Source: Novipirellula caenicola (lineage in GTDB: Bacteria; Planctomycetota; Planctomycetia; Pirellulales; Pirellulaceae). Taken from it: a stretch of DNA of 64,000 nucleotides. Below, piece after piece: positions 45,856-56,019 of this stretch (within the stretch, counting starts at the first letter, position 1; each line of letters begins with the position of its first letter). Location: NCBI RefSeq assembly GCF_039545035.1, contig NZ_BAABRO010000028.1:1-64000 (forward strand), written 5' to 3'. Under the pieces are notes generated by a model that was given only the letters and a program-made list of their open reading frames with translations, searched no databases and had not been told where the DNA came from. Both the position numbers and the translations under genes were made by a program.

Positions 45856-47502
45856 ATGATTCTCGACTTAGCAATCGCATTGAGCTGTGCCGGCGTCGGT
45901 GTCGTTTGTGGATGGATCATGAACGGGCTTGGCTGGGGCGTCGATTTTGAAGACGGCGACGACAAACTTACGCTGGTGGAACGATCAGAACTCGAGCAAG
46001 TCAAAGCCGAATACGAGCGACTTGCCACGGCGGCCGATCGACTTCGCGAATACGCCACGTCGATGGCGATGGACGTCGACAAACATCAAACCAGCGTCCA
46101 AGCGGTCAGCGATGTGTTGACATCTGAATCGACCTTTTCAGCGGACGAACTTGGCGAAGCGGTCAATCGTTTGATCGAAGCCAACGAGACGATGCAGTCC
46201 AAACTGAAATCGGCTCAAGAACGAATTTCCGAGCAAGCCGACCAACTTGAATCCGCCGAGCGGCGGGCACAAACGGACGCGTTGACGCGGGTTTCCAACC
46301 GCGGTGCCTTTGACGAACATTTGGCGCGGCGTCATATCCTCGGCCCTGGACGCGCAGGCACACTGATGTTGTTGGATGTGGACCATTTCAAGAAATTCAA
46401 TGACGAACATGGCCACCGCGCCGGCGACGAGGTGCTGAAGGTGGTTGCCAATATGTTGCACGCGAGACTGAAGTCGTACGGGATCGTCGCGCGGTTCGGG
46501 GGCGAAGAATTCGCGGCCATTATCGATGGCTACACCGTCGAAGAATCCAAACGGATCGTCGAATCGGCTCGCGCCGCGATCGGACAACACATCGTCGAAT
46601 TCGAAGGCAAAGAGCTTGCCGTGACCGCCAGCATCGGGTTGGCCGAACTGCTCGAAGACGAGTCGATCGAACAATGGATCGAACGTGCCGACGCCGCGAT
46701 GTACCACTCAAAGAAACATGGACGCAATTGCGGTCACTCGATGAACGGGACGACGCCGGAATTGATCACGTTGGGTACGGAATCTGCGCTGATTCCGGAC
46801 ATCGACACGGCTCCCACGGTCACGATCAAACCCAAAAAACAAGACGCCGCCAAAGCGAAACCTTCATCGACTCAGCCGAACCGCGGCGCGTTTTCGAGTC
46901 TGCCGACCCGCGCGGCACTGAACGCGGCGATGGGCGATATGCAAGAACGTTCCAAGTCGATTGGATTGCCCACACAGATCATGAAGCTTCACGTCACTGG
47001 CACACCAGCGGCCGGAGCGATGCGAACGCTGCTGCAGATTGTGCGAGCGACACTGCGAAGCGTCGATCGCATCGGCGCCGACGACGCCACCACGCTGCTT
47101 GTGTGCATGCCGGGGATCGACGACGAAGATGCTCAAGAACGCGTTAAACAAATTCAATCGTCCGCTGCCTCGTTACAATTCGGCGAATCGGAAACCAGCG
47201 ATGCACCCCGGTTGCAGATCACGATCGTTCCGGTCGAACTTGACGAGACGCTGGACCAGGCGTTTGCTCGGGTTGCGACCCCGTCGGCCGCATCCGAGTC
47301 AGATTCGGCGACCGAGGTTAGCGAAACATCGCTGGCTGACAAATCACCCCAGCCCGCCAACGAATCTCCCGACAGGAAATCATCCGCGACCGAAACGGAA
47401 ACCGAGCCGACGAAATCGCCATCCTCCGGATCTCCTGCGGCTGCAGCGATACCCCCGCTGACATCTCCGCTGCCAAGTGGAACGGCTTCCTCGGAAGCCT
47501 AG
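45856..47502 (+). CDS. GGDEF-domain diguanylate cyclase
   Basis: A membrane-anchored protein of 548 residues. The N-terminus is a helix (LAIALSCAGVGVVCGWIM), then a coiled region to about residue 135, and a GGDEF domain: LTRVSNRGAFDEHLARRH, LLDVDHFKKFNDEHGHRAGD, and RFGGEEFAAIIDGYTVEES. The active-site GGEEF is intact, so it should make cyclic di-GMP; the inhibitory RxxD site is absent (KSYG). A second, degenerate GGDEF-like segment follows (LPTRAALNAAMGDM, DRIGADDATTLLVCMPGIDD), and the tail is Pro/Ser/Thr-rich. Confidence 0.9.
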   Translation: MILDLAIALSCAGVGVVCGWIMNGLGWGVDFEDGDDKLTLVERSELEQVKAEYERLATAADRLREYATSMAMDVDKHQTSVQAVSDVLTSESTFSADELGEAVNRLIEANETMQSKLKSAQERISEQADQLESAERRAQTDALTRVSNRGAFDEHLARRHILGPGRAGTLMLLDVDHFKKFNDEHGHRAGDEVLKVVANMLHARLKSYGIVARFGGEEFAAIIDGYTVEESKRIVESARAAIGQHIVEFEGKELAVTASIGLAELLEDESIEQWIERADAAMYHSKKHGRNCGHSMNGTTPELITLGTESALIPDIDTAPTVTIKPKKQDAAKAKPSSTQPNRGAFSSLPTRAALNAAMGDMQERSKSIGLPTQIMKLHVTGTPAAGAMRTLLQIVRATLRSVDRIGADDATTLLVCMPGIDDEDAQERVKQIQSSAASLQFGESETSDAPRLQITIVPVELDETLDQAFARVATPSAASESDSATEVSETSLADKSPQPANESPDRKSSATETETEPTKSPSSGSPAAAAIPPLTSPLPSGTASSEA

Positions 47503-48614
47503 TTGCCGGCGGTGCCGAGCGAGCGGACGCTTAATGCCATCGACTTTGGCCCTAACCGAGTGGTTTTTATAGCGGAGCGGCGCGAGCCACCCGGTAAATT
47601 TCGAACGTTTTACTCGCCGTTACCAGACGGGCCCCGCGGCGTGCCGCTACGTCGCCACCGTTGGGGTTGAATCGACACTCTGCGATCGTCGAGAAACGGC
47701 GGAGTGTCTCAAAGAACAGGCGGCTAATGTGCAAAAAACGAAAAAGACTTGAGTGTTTGCCATTCGGCGTCTGCGGCGAAGGGAACTGCAAGAATTCTTA
47801 GTTTTTCCAGGGGAATGCTGCAAAAACCGCTGTTTTTGCCGCGATCGCGTGAATCAAGCTGCTATTGACTTCGCTGATTTCATGTATATATTTGAGAGCG
47901 TTATGAAGGTCGGCGCTAAGTTTGCTGCCCACCTCTCCCTAAGGACGCTTGATCACGTCCCTCTTAGTAGCTCGCTTGAGGAAAAAGCAGTTACGCTCGC
48001 CATACAGAATAACGGCTTGAGGATTAAGAGGACGGTTGATCAAACACATGTAACCGAGGTTGCTTGCCGCTTTCGCATCGCGACGGCCGCCTCCATACAC
48101 AACACTTCGTTTTGAAATCACGATTGGTCTCTCAATCGCACGTCCCCCTAATTTACTACTGAATGGATTTTAAGTCGCACACGACCATCTGCGATTCTGC
48201 TGAGATTTCCGGCTAGGCCAAGTTTGGCGACAACGCGTTGGATAGAAACGCGTCTTGCGGAGCACGCACCGTCGTTTGGCTCGCCTCAGGCACGAATCTT
48301 TGGATCATTCGTTTTGACCCTTTCTGAAAAGTGATCCCGCGATCGCTTACCAACCCCATCATTAAACTGTTTCGCCTCTCCAGGGCATGTCACCGCCGTA
48401 CTCCTGGTAGGCTTTTTTCCCTTGAATTTGTGCGGTGTTTCTTCGATTTCCCGCTTTTAAGCGGAACGCTACGGCGACCTTTGTGGTGACGCCTTCACGC
48501 GAGCCTCGCACTTCGATTTCGATTTTGGTGCGTCGGAACTCCGCGAAGGTTCCCGCTTCGCGAGGATGCAACACGCTGACATCGCGTCTCACTTAAAACG
48601 CATCTGGATCAAAA
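47503..48614. other. Long intergenic region before rho
   Basis: More than 1.1 kb without a convincing gene. Frames such as 47753-48115 (plus) and 48362-48592 (minus) are open but resemble no known protein and overlap other frames of equal quality. The part around 47700-48350 is more AT-rich than the coding regions. The promoter and any leader of rho should lie in the last few hundred bases. Confidence 0.5.
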
Positions 48615-49970
48615 ATGGCAAAAAAGAAACGGACCAGTCGCAGCCGAAGCGGTTCCGGTAACGGAGCCTCAGGTTCGTATGGCAACAGCGGCAATAACAA
48701 TAGTGGCAACGGAAAACCTCGTGTCCGCCGACGTCGACGCGGCGGTGGCGGTGGCGGTGGTGGCGGCGGCCAAAATGACCGCGGCCAAGGCGGCGGACAG
48801 GGCAATGGCGAACCAGCGGATATCCCCAGCGATGCGCCGCTCGAGGAAAGCGTTGGCATCCTCGAACTGCACCCCAACGGCTACGGCTTCCTGCGGAGCA
48901 CCGAGAACAATTACTCGCGTGAACGCAGCGATCCGTTTGTCCCCGGCACGATGATTGAAAAGTTTGGACTTCGCCAAGGTGTTTACCTAAAGGCCATGGT
49001 CCAACAAGCACGTCGCCAACAAGGTCCCCGGGTGCGTGAAATTGTCGACGTCGACGGGATGGCGCCCGAGGCGTACCTCGAAGTCAAAAACTTTGACTCG
49101 TTGACAGCGATCAACCCCGAGCAGTGGCTACGACTGGAAGCCGGCCGCAAACCGCTGACGAATCGCGTCATCGACCTGCTGGCTCCGATGGGCAAGGGAC
49201 AACGCGCCCTGATCGTTGCACCACCACGCAGCGGTAAAACCGTGATGTTGCAAGACATTGCCTCAGGCATCGCGCAAAACCACCCCGACGTGAAACTGAT
49301 CGTTTTGCTGGTTGACGAACGTCCCGAAGAAGTCACGGACATGCGTCGCAACGTCCACAATGGCGAAGTCGTCGCGAGCAGCCTAGACATGGACGTCGAA
49401 AGCCATGTTCGATTAAGCCAATTGGTGATTGACCGTGCGAAACGGCTCGCCGAAATGGGGCAAGACGTCTTCTTGATGCTCGACTCGATCACCCGACTCG
49501 CTCGCGCGTTCAACAAATGGGTTGGACGCGGCGGACGCGGTGGTGCGACGATGACCGGCGGTTTGGACATCAAAGCGATGGACATTCCTAAGAAGCTGTT
49601 CGCCACGGCTCGAGCGTTCCAAGAAGGCGGCTCGCTGACCATCATCGGCACCGCACTTGTGGATACCAACAGCCGTATGGACGAAGCGATTTTCCAAGAG
49701 TTCAAGGGAACGGGCAACATGGAATTGGTGCTCGATCGCCGACTTGCCGATCGCCGCGTTTGGCCTTCGATCGACATCAGCCAAAGTGGTACTCGACGCG
49801 AAGAATTGCTTCACGACGAAGAGACCTACGAGGCGGTCACGATGTTGCGGCGAACGCTTAGCAGCATGCATCCAGTCGACGCAATGGAACAGCTGACCAA
49901 ACAGCTTGGCCGATTCGACAGCAATGACGAATTCATCAAACTCATCAGCGGCGCCAAAACGTCACTGTAG
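48615..49970 (+). CDS. rho: Transcription termination factor Rho
   Basis: Hexameric RNA-dependent ATPase of 451 residues that ends transcription. After a low-complexity N-terminal extension (about residues 7-70, rich in Ser, Gly, Asn and Arg, with a run of ten glycines), the RNA-binding domain begins at SVGILELHPNGYGFLRSTEN. Walker A is APPRSGKTVML (202-212), then LLVDERPEEVTDMRRNV, Walker B FLMLDSITRLARAFN, and the C-terminal part FAKRTSL-like sequence is replaced by FIKLISGAKTSL. The usual N-terminal helix bundle is replaced by the extension. The pseudouridine synthase gene follows only 5 bases later. Confidence 0.95.
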   Translation: MAKKKRTSRSRSGSGNGASGSYGNSGNNNSGNGKPRVRRRRRGGGGGGGGGGQNDRGQGGGQGNGEPADIPSDAPLEESVGILELHPNGYGFLRSTENNYSRERSDPFVPGTMIEKFGLRQGVYLKAMVQQARRQQGPRVREIVDVDGMAPEAYLEVKNFDSLTAINPEQWLRLEAGRKPLTNRVIDLLAPMGKGQRALIVAPPRSGKTVMLQDIASGIAQNHPDVKLIVLLVDERPEEVTDMRRNVHNGEVVASSLDMDVESHVRLSQLVIDRAKRLAEMGQDVFLMLDSITRLARAFNKWVGRGGRGGATMTGGLDIKAMDIPKKLFATARAFQEGGSLTIIGTALVDTNSRMDEAIFQEFKGTGNMELVLDRRLADRRVWPSIDISQSGTRREELLHDEETYEAVTMLRRTLSSMHPVDAMEQLTKQLGRFDSNDEFIKLISGAKTSL

Positions 49971-49975
49971 CTTTG

Positions 49976-50941
49976 ATGAAACGCTTTGTCGTCGACCCAT
50001 TGCCCGGCAGCATCCCGTACGAAAACCATCGCTCGATCCGAGTCAAAGCAAAGTTTTCGGGGATGAAGTTCATCGACTTCCTCGGCGAATACCATCCACC
50101 GACGCCACGTGATGCGTGGCTCGGATGGATCGAGGCGGGCGAAATCTTGATCGACTCGTTCCCGGTTCGCGCGGAACGAATCGTGCGTGAGGGAGACCGC
50201 TACACGCACGTAATGAGCGACGTGGTGGAACCCGATGTCAATGCGGCGATCACCATTCTGCACGAAGACGATTCGCTGATCGCAGTCGACAAACCGGCTC
50301 CTTTGCCGGTGCACCCCAGCGGCCGATTTCATCGCAACACGCTGTCCTGGATGCTCGAGCGACATTACAACGGCGAGAAACTTCGTGTTGCGCATCGACT
50401 CGACGCCAATACAACAGGCGTCGCAGTGTTATGCCGCACCGCCGCAGCAGCCGGCTTTGTGCAACCTCAATTCGAACGACGCGAAGTCCAAAAGCTGTAC
50501 CTTGCTCGTGTCTCGGGCACCATCCCTTGGGACGAACATCGCTGCGACCTCTCGATCGCTCACGCCTCGGACGTCCTCAAGCGACGATTGTCGGTCGGCG
50601 CCCGCGTGACCTGCCGAAGCGGCCAAGAAGCACGGACCGATTTCAAAGTGATCCAACGATTGCCCGACAACACGACCTTGGTGCAAGCGATTCCACTGAC
50701 CGGCCGCACCAATCAAATTCGCGTGCACTGTTGGTCGCTCGGCTTTCCCATCGTCGGGGACCTGCTGTATTTGCAGGACAAAAAAATCGGCGAACAGCAA
50801 ACGCACACGATGACCGATCCACCGATGTGCCTGCACGCTCACCGTTTGACGTTCTGCCATCCAGATAGCATGACACCGGTGACCTTCCAGAGCCCACCAC
50901 CGAAGTGGTGGGGCGAAAACGCGGAAGATGCAGCAAACTAA
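49976..50941 (+). CDS. RluA-family pseudouridine synthase
   Basis: An enzyme of 321 residues that isomerises uridine in rRNA or tRNA. An S4-like N-terminal RNA-binding part (FSGMKFIDFLGEYHPPTPRD, GEILIDSFPVRAERIVREGD) precedes the catalytic domain with DDSLIAVDKPAPLPVHPSGR and the active-site motif RVAHRLDANTTGVAVLCR, in which the Asp after Leu is the nucleophile. TGRTNQIRVHCWSLGFPIVG is also conserved. ATG at 49976 is used, since the codon at 49973 is TTG. The gene follows rho by 5 bases, so both are probably on one transcript. Confidence 0.92.
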   Translation: MKRFVVDPLPGSIPYENHRSIRVKAKFSGMKFIDFLGEYHPPTPRDAWLGWIEAGEILIDSFPVRAERIVREGDRYTHVMSDVVEPDVNAAITILHEDDSLIAVDKPAPLPVHPSGRFHRNTLSWMLERHYNGEKLRVAHRLDANTTGVAVLCRTAAAAGFVQPQFERREVQKLYLARVSGTIPWDEHRCDLSIAHASDVLKRRLSVGARVTCRSGQEARTDFKVIQRLPDNTTLVQAIPLTGRTNQIRVHCWSLGFPIVGDLLYLQDKKIGEQQTHTMTDPPMCLHAHRLTFCHPDSMTPVTFQSPPPKWWGENAEDAAN

Positions 50942-51036
50942 ATCGGACTCGCGTTCACCTTGAGTCACGATTCCCGTTTGCCGCGTGGGCTCACGCTGTA
51001 GAGCCTCTCGTAGCGACCTACGGCGAAGCTTGCGAA

Positions 51037-52629
51037 CTACACGTCACCTTGCGTCCAAGCGCCGTCGATGTAACGCCATGTCTGTGCGGTGGGCGATGCA
51101 TCCCGCAGCAATTCGGGCAACCGCGACTGCCGCACGTTATCGTACGAAGTCAATTTGCCAAACCGAATCAGCGACGCAGGGACTCCGACGGCGGTGAACC
51201 CCGGATGCCCCGCGGCTGGGTAAGGCCCGCCGTGATTCATTGCCGGACTGACGGCCACTCCGGTCGGCATCTTGTCGTTCAAGACTCGCCCTACTTTGGG
51301 CGTCAACTCGAACGCGATCTTTTCATACATCGCTTCGTCGCTTTCATCGGCAGCGGAATAGACACCACCGGTCAGATTCCCTTCGAGGTGCGAAATCACC
51401 TCCGTCAACTCATCCAAATTGCTTGCCACCACCATCAGCGATGCATTGCCGAACGCCTCGGTCTGAAAACCTTCGGGGTTGCCCAAAAACGTCTTCCCAT
51501 CGACACGAAGCAGCGTATTGGCATAAGCACAACGACCAGACTCGGGCTGGCCTCCGCCAGTCAACAATTCGGCGCCAAAGTCACAAAGCGTTTTCACGCT
51601 ACGCGACAAACCTTCCGAAACAGCGGGCGACAACAGCGTGCCAGAGGCCGTGGAAGCAAACCGCTCCTTTACCGCGCTGACAAATTTCTCGGATGACTCA
51701 TCGGCGATCAACAAGACCATGCCGGGGTTGGTGCAAAATTGCCCGGCGCCCATCAAAACGCTGGTCACGAAATCGTTGGTGATTTCTTCGCCTCGCTGCT
51801 GCAGCGCGGCGGGAGTCATGACGACGGGATTGACGCTGGACAGTTCCAAATAGATCGGCTTGCCCGCGGCATCGGCGGCGGCTTTTAATTTCAATCCCGC
51901 CGATCGGCTGCCGGTGTACCCGGTAGCGCCGACCCGTGGATCCGAAACCAAACGCTCACCGTCGGCATGGCTGGTGCGATAGATCAACTGAACAGTGGAC
52001 GGTGGCAATCCGGTTTGCTCGATCGCCTGTAGCGCCAAATCGGCGAACAACCGCGTCGTTTCGGGATGCGAACTGTTGGCTTTTCCGATCACCGGATTGC
52101 CTGCTGCAATCGCCGCAGCGAAATCGCCTCCGGAAACGCTGCCAAAGGCGAATGGAAAGTTATTCGGTCCAAACACCACAATCGGCCCGAGCGATTCGTA
52201 GCACGAGCGAATGCCCGCCTTGGTATCGATTGTCGCCATCGCCCAATTGCCACTGCGACACGCTGCGGCGGCAGCACGCAATTGATTGCTGGTTCGCGGC
52301 AATTCGACATCGGCCAAGCGTGGACTGCGAGCGAGCCCGGTTTCGGCAAACGCAGCCTCGACCAACGCGTCTTTTGCGGCGTCGATCTTGTCGGCGTAGA
52401 CCTCCAAAAACTCTGCAATCTTCGCCTTGGGAAGCTTTCGCAATTCGCGAGCCGCCTCGACCGCCGCATCCAGCGCCGCATCGCAGTCGGACCAATCGCT
52501 GACTGGAAACTCAGCGTCTAAAGCCTCGTTCTTGTTTGGATCGGTTGCCTGAAAGGTTTTACTGAAGTCGGCGTCACGCCAGCCACCTTTGATCAGAACT
52601 TGACGTGCAGTTGAATTCGCTACGGACAT
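51037..52629 (-). CDS. 2,5-dioxovalerate (ketoglutaric semialdehyde) dehydrogenase
   Basis: NAD(P)-dependent aldehyde dehydrogenase of 530 residues. The catalytic Cys is in GQFCTNPGMVLL and the general base Glu in YLELSSVNPVVMTP. FGPNNFPFAFGSVSGGDFAA and IAAGNPVIGKANSSHPET are typical of the ketoglutarate semialdehyde dehydrogenase branch, which is longer than ordinary aldehyde dehydrogenases. It would oxidise 2,5-dioxopentanoate to 2-oxoglutarate, the last step of Weimberg-type or glucarate catabolism. The upstream gene on the same strand is the FAH-family dehydratase, with a 124-base gap, which supports the assignment. ATG at 52629 is the family start; the frame is open 56 codons upstream. 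Confidence 0.88.
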   Translation of the reverse strand: MSVANSTARQVLIKGGWRDADFSKTFQATDPNKNEALDAEFPVSDWSDCDAALDAAVEAARELRKLPKAKIAEFLEVYADKIDAAKDALVEAAFAETGLARSPRLADVELPRTSNQLRAAAAACRSGNWAMATIDTKAGIRSCYESLGPIVVFGPNNFPFAFGSVSGGDFAAAIAAGNPVIGKANSSHPETTRLFADLALQAIEQTGLPPSTVQLIYRTSHADGERLVSDPRVGATGYTGSRSAGLKLKAAADAAGKPIYLELSSVNPVVMTPAALQQRGEEITNDFVTSVLMGAGQFCTNPGMVLLIADESSEKFVSAVKERFASTASGTLLSPAVSEGLSRSVKTLCDFGAELLTGGGQPESGRCAYANTLLRVDGKTFLGNPEGFQTEAFGNASLMVVASNLDELTEVISHLEGNLTGGVYSAADESDEAMYEKIAFELTPKVGRVLNDKMPTGVAVSPAMNHGGPYPAAGHPGFTAVGVPASLIRFGKLTSYDNVRQSRLPELLRDASPTAQTWRYIDGAWTQGDV

Positions 52630-52753
52630 CGAAACACCTACGCTGTGGTTATAAGAATGGAAGTATCGACTCAAGCGTTTCCGCTGGCAACTCAAGCGAG
52701 CGGAACATTCACGCGATCGAGACGCAAGAGCCGTGAAAGTCGAGGAGCAAAAA

Positions 52754-53611
52754 CTAGGAACCCTGGACAATGGAATTAGAGAGCGTCCCAATTCCATCGA
52801 TGGTAATGTGAACGTGATCGCCGACGTGAAGCGTAAAATCGCTCGACGGAATAATGCCTGTCCCCGTCATCAAGAATGCACCATTGGGAAAACGATTGTC
52901 ACGCGATAGCCACTGCACGAGATCCTCGAAACCGCGAGCCATTTCCGCGGCAGAGGTTTGTTGATCGAACACAACCTCGGTACCGCGAACGATTTTCAAA
53001 TCGATCCCGATCTCTGCATTGGCAGGCAGCTTGTCAAACAGAGCGATCCAAGGGCCAAGCCCCGCACATTGGTTGTAGCATTTCGCTTGCGGCAGATAGA
53101 GTGGATTTTCGCCTTCGATATCCCGCGAACTCATGTCATTGCCGATCGTCAATCCGACGATCTTCATCTTGGGGCTGAGCACCAACGTGACTTCGGGTTC
53201 GGGCACGTTCCAAGTGGCATCCTCGCGAATCCGCAGCGGCTGCCGATGTCCGCTGACGCGGTGCGGCGTCGCCTTGAAAAACAGCTCGGGCCGGTCGGCG
53301 CCATAAACGCGGTCGTAACAGGATGCAGCGGCCTCGGATTCTTCCATCCGCGCCGCTTGACTCCGTTTATAGGTCACCCCGGCGGCCCACACTTCCTGGG
53401 CATCAATCGGCGGCAACCACTGAACCGAATCATCGATCGCAATCGGCGATTCGGTGGCGAGTGACATCGCGGCGGCGATTGGCTCCTCCGCGGCGATAAT
53501 ATCGGCGAGCGATTGGAACGGCCCCTCGGTTTGCAGTGGAATCAATTGGTCATGGTCCACGCGAGCGATCCGCGGCGAGCCCGAAGCATCTAGGTATTTT
53601 GCGATTTTCAT
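52754..53611 (-). CDS. FAH-family protein, 2-keto-3-deoxypentonate dehydratase-like (XylX-like)
   Basis: A protein of 285 residues of the fumarylacetoacetate hydrolase family. The sequences [60 protein letters not shown] and [20 protein letters not shown] match the group that dehydrates 2-keto-3-deoxy-pentonates to 2,5-dioxopentanoate. Metal-binding Glu and Asp residues are in these segments. It would feed the adjacent dehydrogenase. Simple fumarylacetoacetase is unlikely given the length and neighbours. ATG at 53611 begins the family sequence MKIAKYLD. The substrate stereochemistry cannot be read. Confidence 0.82.
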   Translation of the reverse strand: MKIAKYLDASGSPRIARVDHDQLIPLQTEGPFQSLADIIAAEEPIAAAMSLATESPIAIDDSVQWLPPIDAQEVWAAGVTYKRSQAARMEESEAAASCYDRVYGADRPELFFKATPHRVSGHRQPLRIREDATWNVPEPEVTLVLSPKMKIVGLTIGNDMSSRDIEGENPLYLPQAKCYNQCAGLGPWIALFDKLPANAEIGIDLKIVRGTEVVFDQQTSAAEMARGFEDLVQWLSRDNRFPNGAFLMTGTGIIPSSDFTLHVGDHVHITIDGIGTLSNSIVQGS

Positions 53612-53741
53612 ACCGCTAAGGATAACGAAAAGCAAATCGCCGCGGGAGCCATCACGCGGCAAGATCGGCGACGTGGGCCGAGTGGCCCCAACGCGAATTG
53701 ACAGAATAGCAAACAGGCAAGAAAAACCGCCGTCGCGTGGG

Positions 53742-55025
53742 CTACGCTTGAAACCGGATGACGCCGCCGACGATCGTGTGCGTCACTCGCGCCGACAATT
53801 CCTGGCCATCAAGCGGGCTGCTGACGCAGTGCGAACGGAATTGCGAAGCGTCGACTTGCCACTTGGCATTGGGGTCGATGATGACCACGTCACCGAGCGA
53901 ACCGACCGCCAAGGATCCGCCGCCGATCGATGCAATCCGTGCAGGTGCCGTGGATAGCCGATCGATTGCTTGGGGCCACGTCAAAATCCCATTTTCGATC
54001 ATAAATTTTGAGACGGTCGAAAGCGTGGTTTCGAGCGTCGCGGCACCAAACGGGGCCAAATCGAGATCGTTCATCTTCTTTTCACGGCTGCGTGGACGAT
54101 GACCGCTTTGGATTGCATCGATGGTCCCATCGGCCACCGCCTCGCGAAGCGTTTCGACGTGACGGCGACTACGCAGCGGAGGATGCACTTTGAATCGCGA
54201 GTCAAACGAACGCAGTTCACTGTCCAACAGACACAGATTGTGAGGACACACCGACGCCGTCACGGCGATTTCACGCGACTTGACGCGGCGGATCATATCG
54301 ACCGCTCCCATCGTGCTGACCGGGCCGACATGCAATCGCCCCGACGTGGCTTCGGCCAACCGCACGTCACGCGCGACCGCCAAATCCTCGGCTTCGGTCG
54401 GCAAGCCTTTTAATCCGAGCGTCAACGAGACTTGCCCCTCGTGCATCACGCCGCTCTCGGCGAGTTCGGGAATCTCGGGAATGTCGATGATGACTCGGTT
54501 GAGCATCCGGCAATAATCGAGCGATCGCTTCAGCAGCGCGTCGTTGGCGATCGGTCGCGGAGCATCGCTGAACGCCACCGCGCCGGCTTCGGCCAACAAC
54601 CCCAACTCGGCCATCTGTTCGCCTTCGCGTTGCCGGCTTAGACAGCCAATCACATGCACGCGAACGCCGTTGGCGCGAGACGCTTTTTGCCGCACAAATT
54701 CCACTGCACCGGGCGAATCGATCACCGGTTCGGTGTTGGCGGTACATAAAATCGAGGTATACCCGCCCGCAAGCGCCGCGTCGCTGCCGGATTGAATCGT
54801 CTCGTCTTCCTCGTTGCCCGGTTCACGCAGCTCGACTCCGAGATCGACCAAACCAGGAGCCACGATGCAACCACTTGCATCCAAGCGAGGGCAATCTGCA
54901 GGAATCTCTTCATGCCGGGGGTCAATCGCGGCAACCAAGCCGTTGCGAATCAGCAATCGTGCCTGACGATCTACCCCTTGGCTGGGGTCAATGACACGCC
55001 CATTTTCAATCAGCAAATCAGACAT
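53742..55025 (-). CDS. pyrC': Dihydroorotase-like protein without metal ligands (PyrC')
   Basis: A protein of 427 residues of the dihydroorotase family with the metal site destroyed. The normal HxH of DLHVHLREPG is [10 protein letters not shown] (Gly63, Glu65), the His of the HVST motif is Pro235 ([11 protein letters not shown]), the TDHAP Asp is Gly308 ([12 protein letters not shown]), and no His occupies the expected position near 181 ([10 protein letters not shown]). The fold-defining segments remain. In Pseudomonas an equally inactive PyrC' is an obligatory structural partner of aspartate carbamoyltransferase; the 8-bp overlap with pyrB here fits that role. An active dihydroorotase must lie elsewhere. 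Confidence 0.9.
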   Translation of the reverse strand: MSDLLIENGRVIDPSQGVDRQARLLIRNGLVAAIDPRHEEIPADCPRLDASGCIVAPGLVDLGVELREPGNEEDETIQSGSDAALAGGYTSILCTANTEPVIDSPGAVEFVRQKASRANGVRVHVIGCLSRQREGEQMAELGLLAEAGAVAFSDAPRPIANDALLKRSLDYCRMLNRVIIDIPEIPELAESGVMHEGQVSLTLGLKGLPTEAEDLAVARDVRLAEATSGRLHVGPVSTMGAVDMIRRVKSREIAVTASVCPHNLCLLDSELRSFDSRFKVHPPLRSRRHVETLREAVADGTIDAIQSGHRPRSREKKMNDLDLAPFGAATLETTLSTVSKFMIENGILTWPQAIDRLSTAPARIASIGGGSLAVGSLGDVVIIDPNAKWQVDASQFRSHCVSSPLDGQELSARVTHTIVGGVIRFQA

Positions 55026-56019
55026 AGTGGATAGGTTCAGCTGGGGTCGTTGAATTGGAAGCGTCCTTGGCCCCCGAGAGTAACCACAACGCAGCCATCC
55101 GCACTGCGATACCGTTGGTCACTTGCTCGAGAATGACCGAGTGCGGCCCGTCAGCCACCTCCGGCGTAATCTCGACGCCTCGGTTGATGGGGCCGGGTGC
55201 CATGATCAAAATGTCGTCTTTGGCTCGCCGCATGCGAGCCCCGTTCATCGCGTACAGCGCCGCATATTCATGAACGCTCGGGAACGGCCGAGCCTTTTGA
55301 CGTTCGAACTGAATCCGCAACAAATTCAACACGTCACAGCGATGCAAGATGGCATCCAAATTGTGCGCCACCTCGAACCCAAGTTCCTGCCAACGCGGAC
55401 TAACCAGCGTCGGTGGCCCACAGATAATCACGTGAGCCCCAAGCTTGCTGAGCCCCCAAATGTTGCTTCGCGCGGTGCGACTATGCGAGATGTCACCGAC
55501 CAATGCCACGGTCAATCCATCGAGACGTCCGCGATGCTGGCGGATCGTCAACATGTCAAGCAGCCCCTGCGTCGGATGCTCGTGCGGCCCGTCGCCAGCG
55601 TTGATCACACAACAGCGAAGCTCGCGAGCGAGCAGATGCGGGGTCCCCGGCGTGACGTGCCGCGTGCATACCCAATCCACCCCCATTGCTTCGATGGTTT
55701 TCGCGGTGTCGACAAAGGTTTCCCCCTTGGCAACGCTGCTGCCGCCGCTGCTGAATTCAACGGTATCGGCGCCCAGCCGTTTGGCCGCCAGCGAGAAACT
55801 ATTGCGAGTCCGCGTGCTGTTTTCGAAAAACAAATTCGCCAGCGTTTTTCCTGCCAATAGCGACAGTTTGTTGCGGCAACCGCCGGTCAACTCTTTTAGC
55901 TTTTGAGCGGTGTCTAAGAGGATCTGGATTTCGTCGGCCGACAGACTCTCCAAATCAAGCAAATGACGCCGGTGCCAGTTTTCTGGAAACGCTAAGTCGA
56001 TTTCATCCGCCGTGGACAT
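55018..56019 (-). CDS. pyrB: Aspartate carbamoyltransferase catalytic subunit
   Basis: An enzyme of 333 residues making carbamoyl aspartate, the committed step of pyrimidine synthesis. The carbamoyl-phosphate site is [20 protein letters not shown], and the second phosphate/HPTQ motif is [14 protein letters not shown]. The length is close to the Pseudomonas type (334). TTG at 56034 and ATG at 56019 are both possible; the ATG is preferred. The stop overlaps the start of the pyrC' gene by eight bases, so the two are cotranslated. No pyrI is present. Confidence 0.94.
   Translation of the reverse strand: MSTADEIDLAFPENWHRRHLLDLESLSADEIQILLDTAQKLKELTGGCRNKLSLLAGKTLANLFFENSTRTRNSFSLAAKRLGADTVEFSSGGSSVAKGETFVDTAKTIEAMGVDWVCTRHVTPGTPHLLARELRCCVINAGDGPHEHPTQGLLDMLTIRQHRGRLDGLTVALVGDISHSRTARSNIWGLSKLGAHVIICGPPTLVSPRWQELGFEVAHNLDAILHRCDVLNLLRIQFERQKARPFPSVHEYAALYAMNGARMRRAKDDILIMAPGPINRGVEITPEVADGPHSVILEQVTNGIAVRMAALWLLSGAKDASNSTTPAEPIHYV

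Noticed and set aside
47753-48115. 120-codon plus-strand frame in the gap before rho
   Set aside because: No family match, competing frames on the other strand and no ribosome binding site.
48362-48592. 76-codon minus-strand frame just before rho
   Set aside because: It would start a few bases from the rho start in opposite direction and resembles nothing known.
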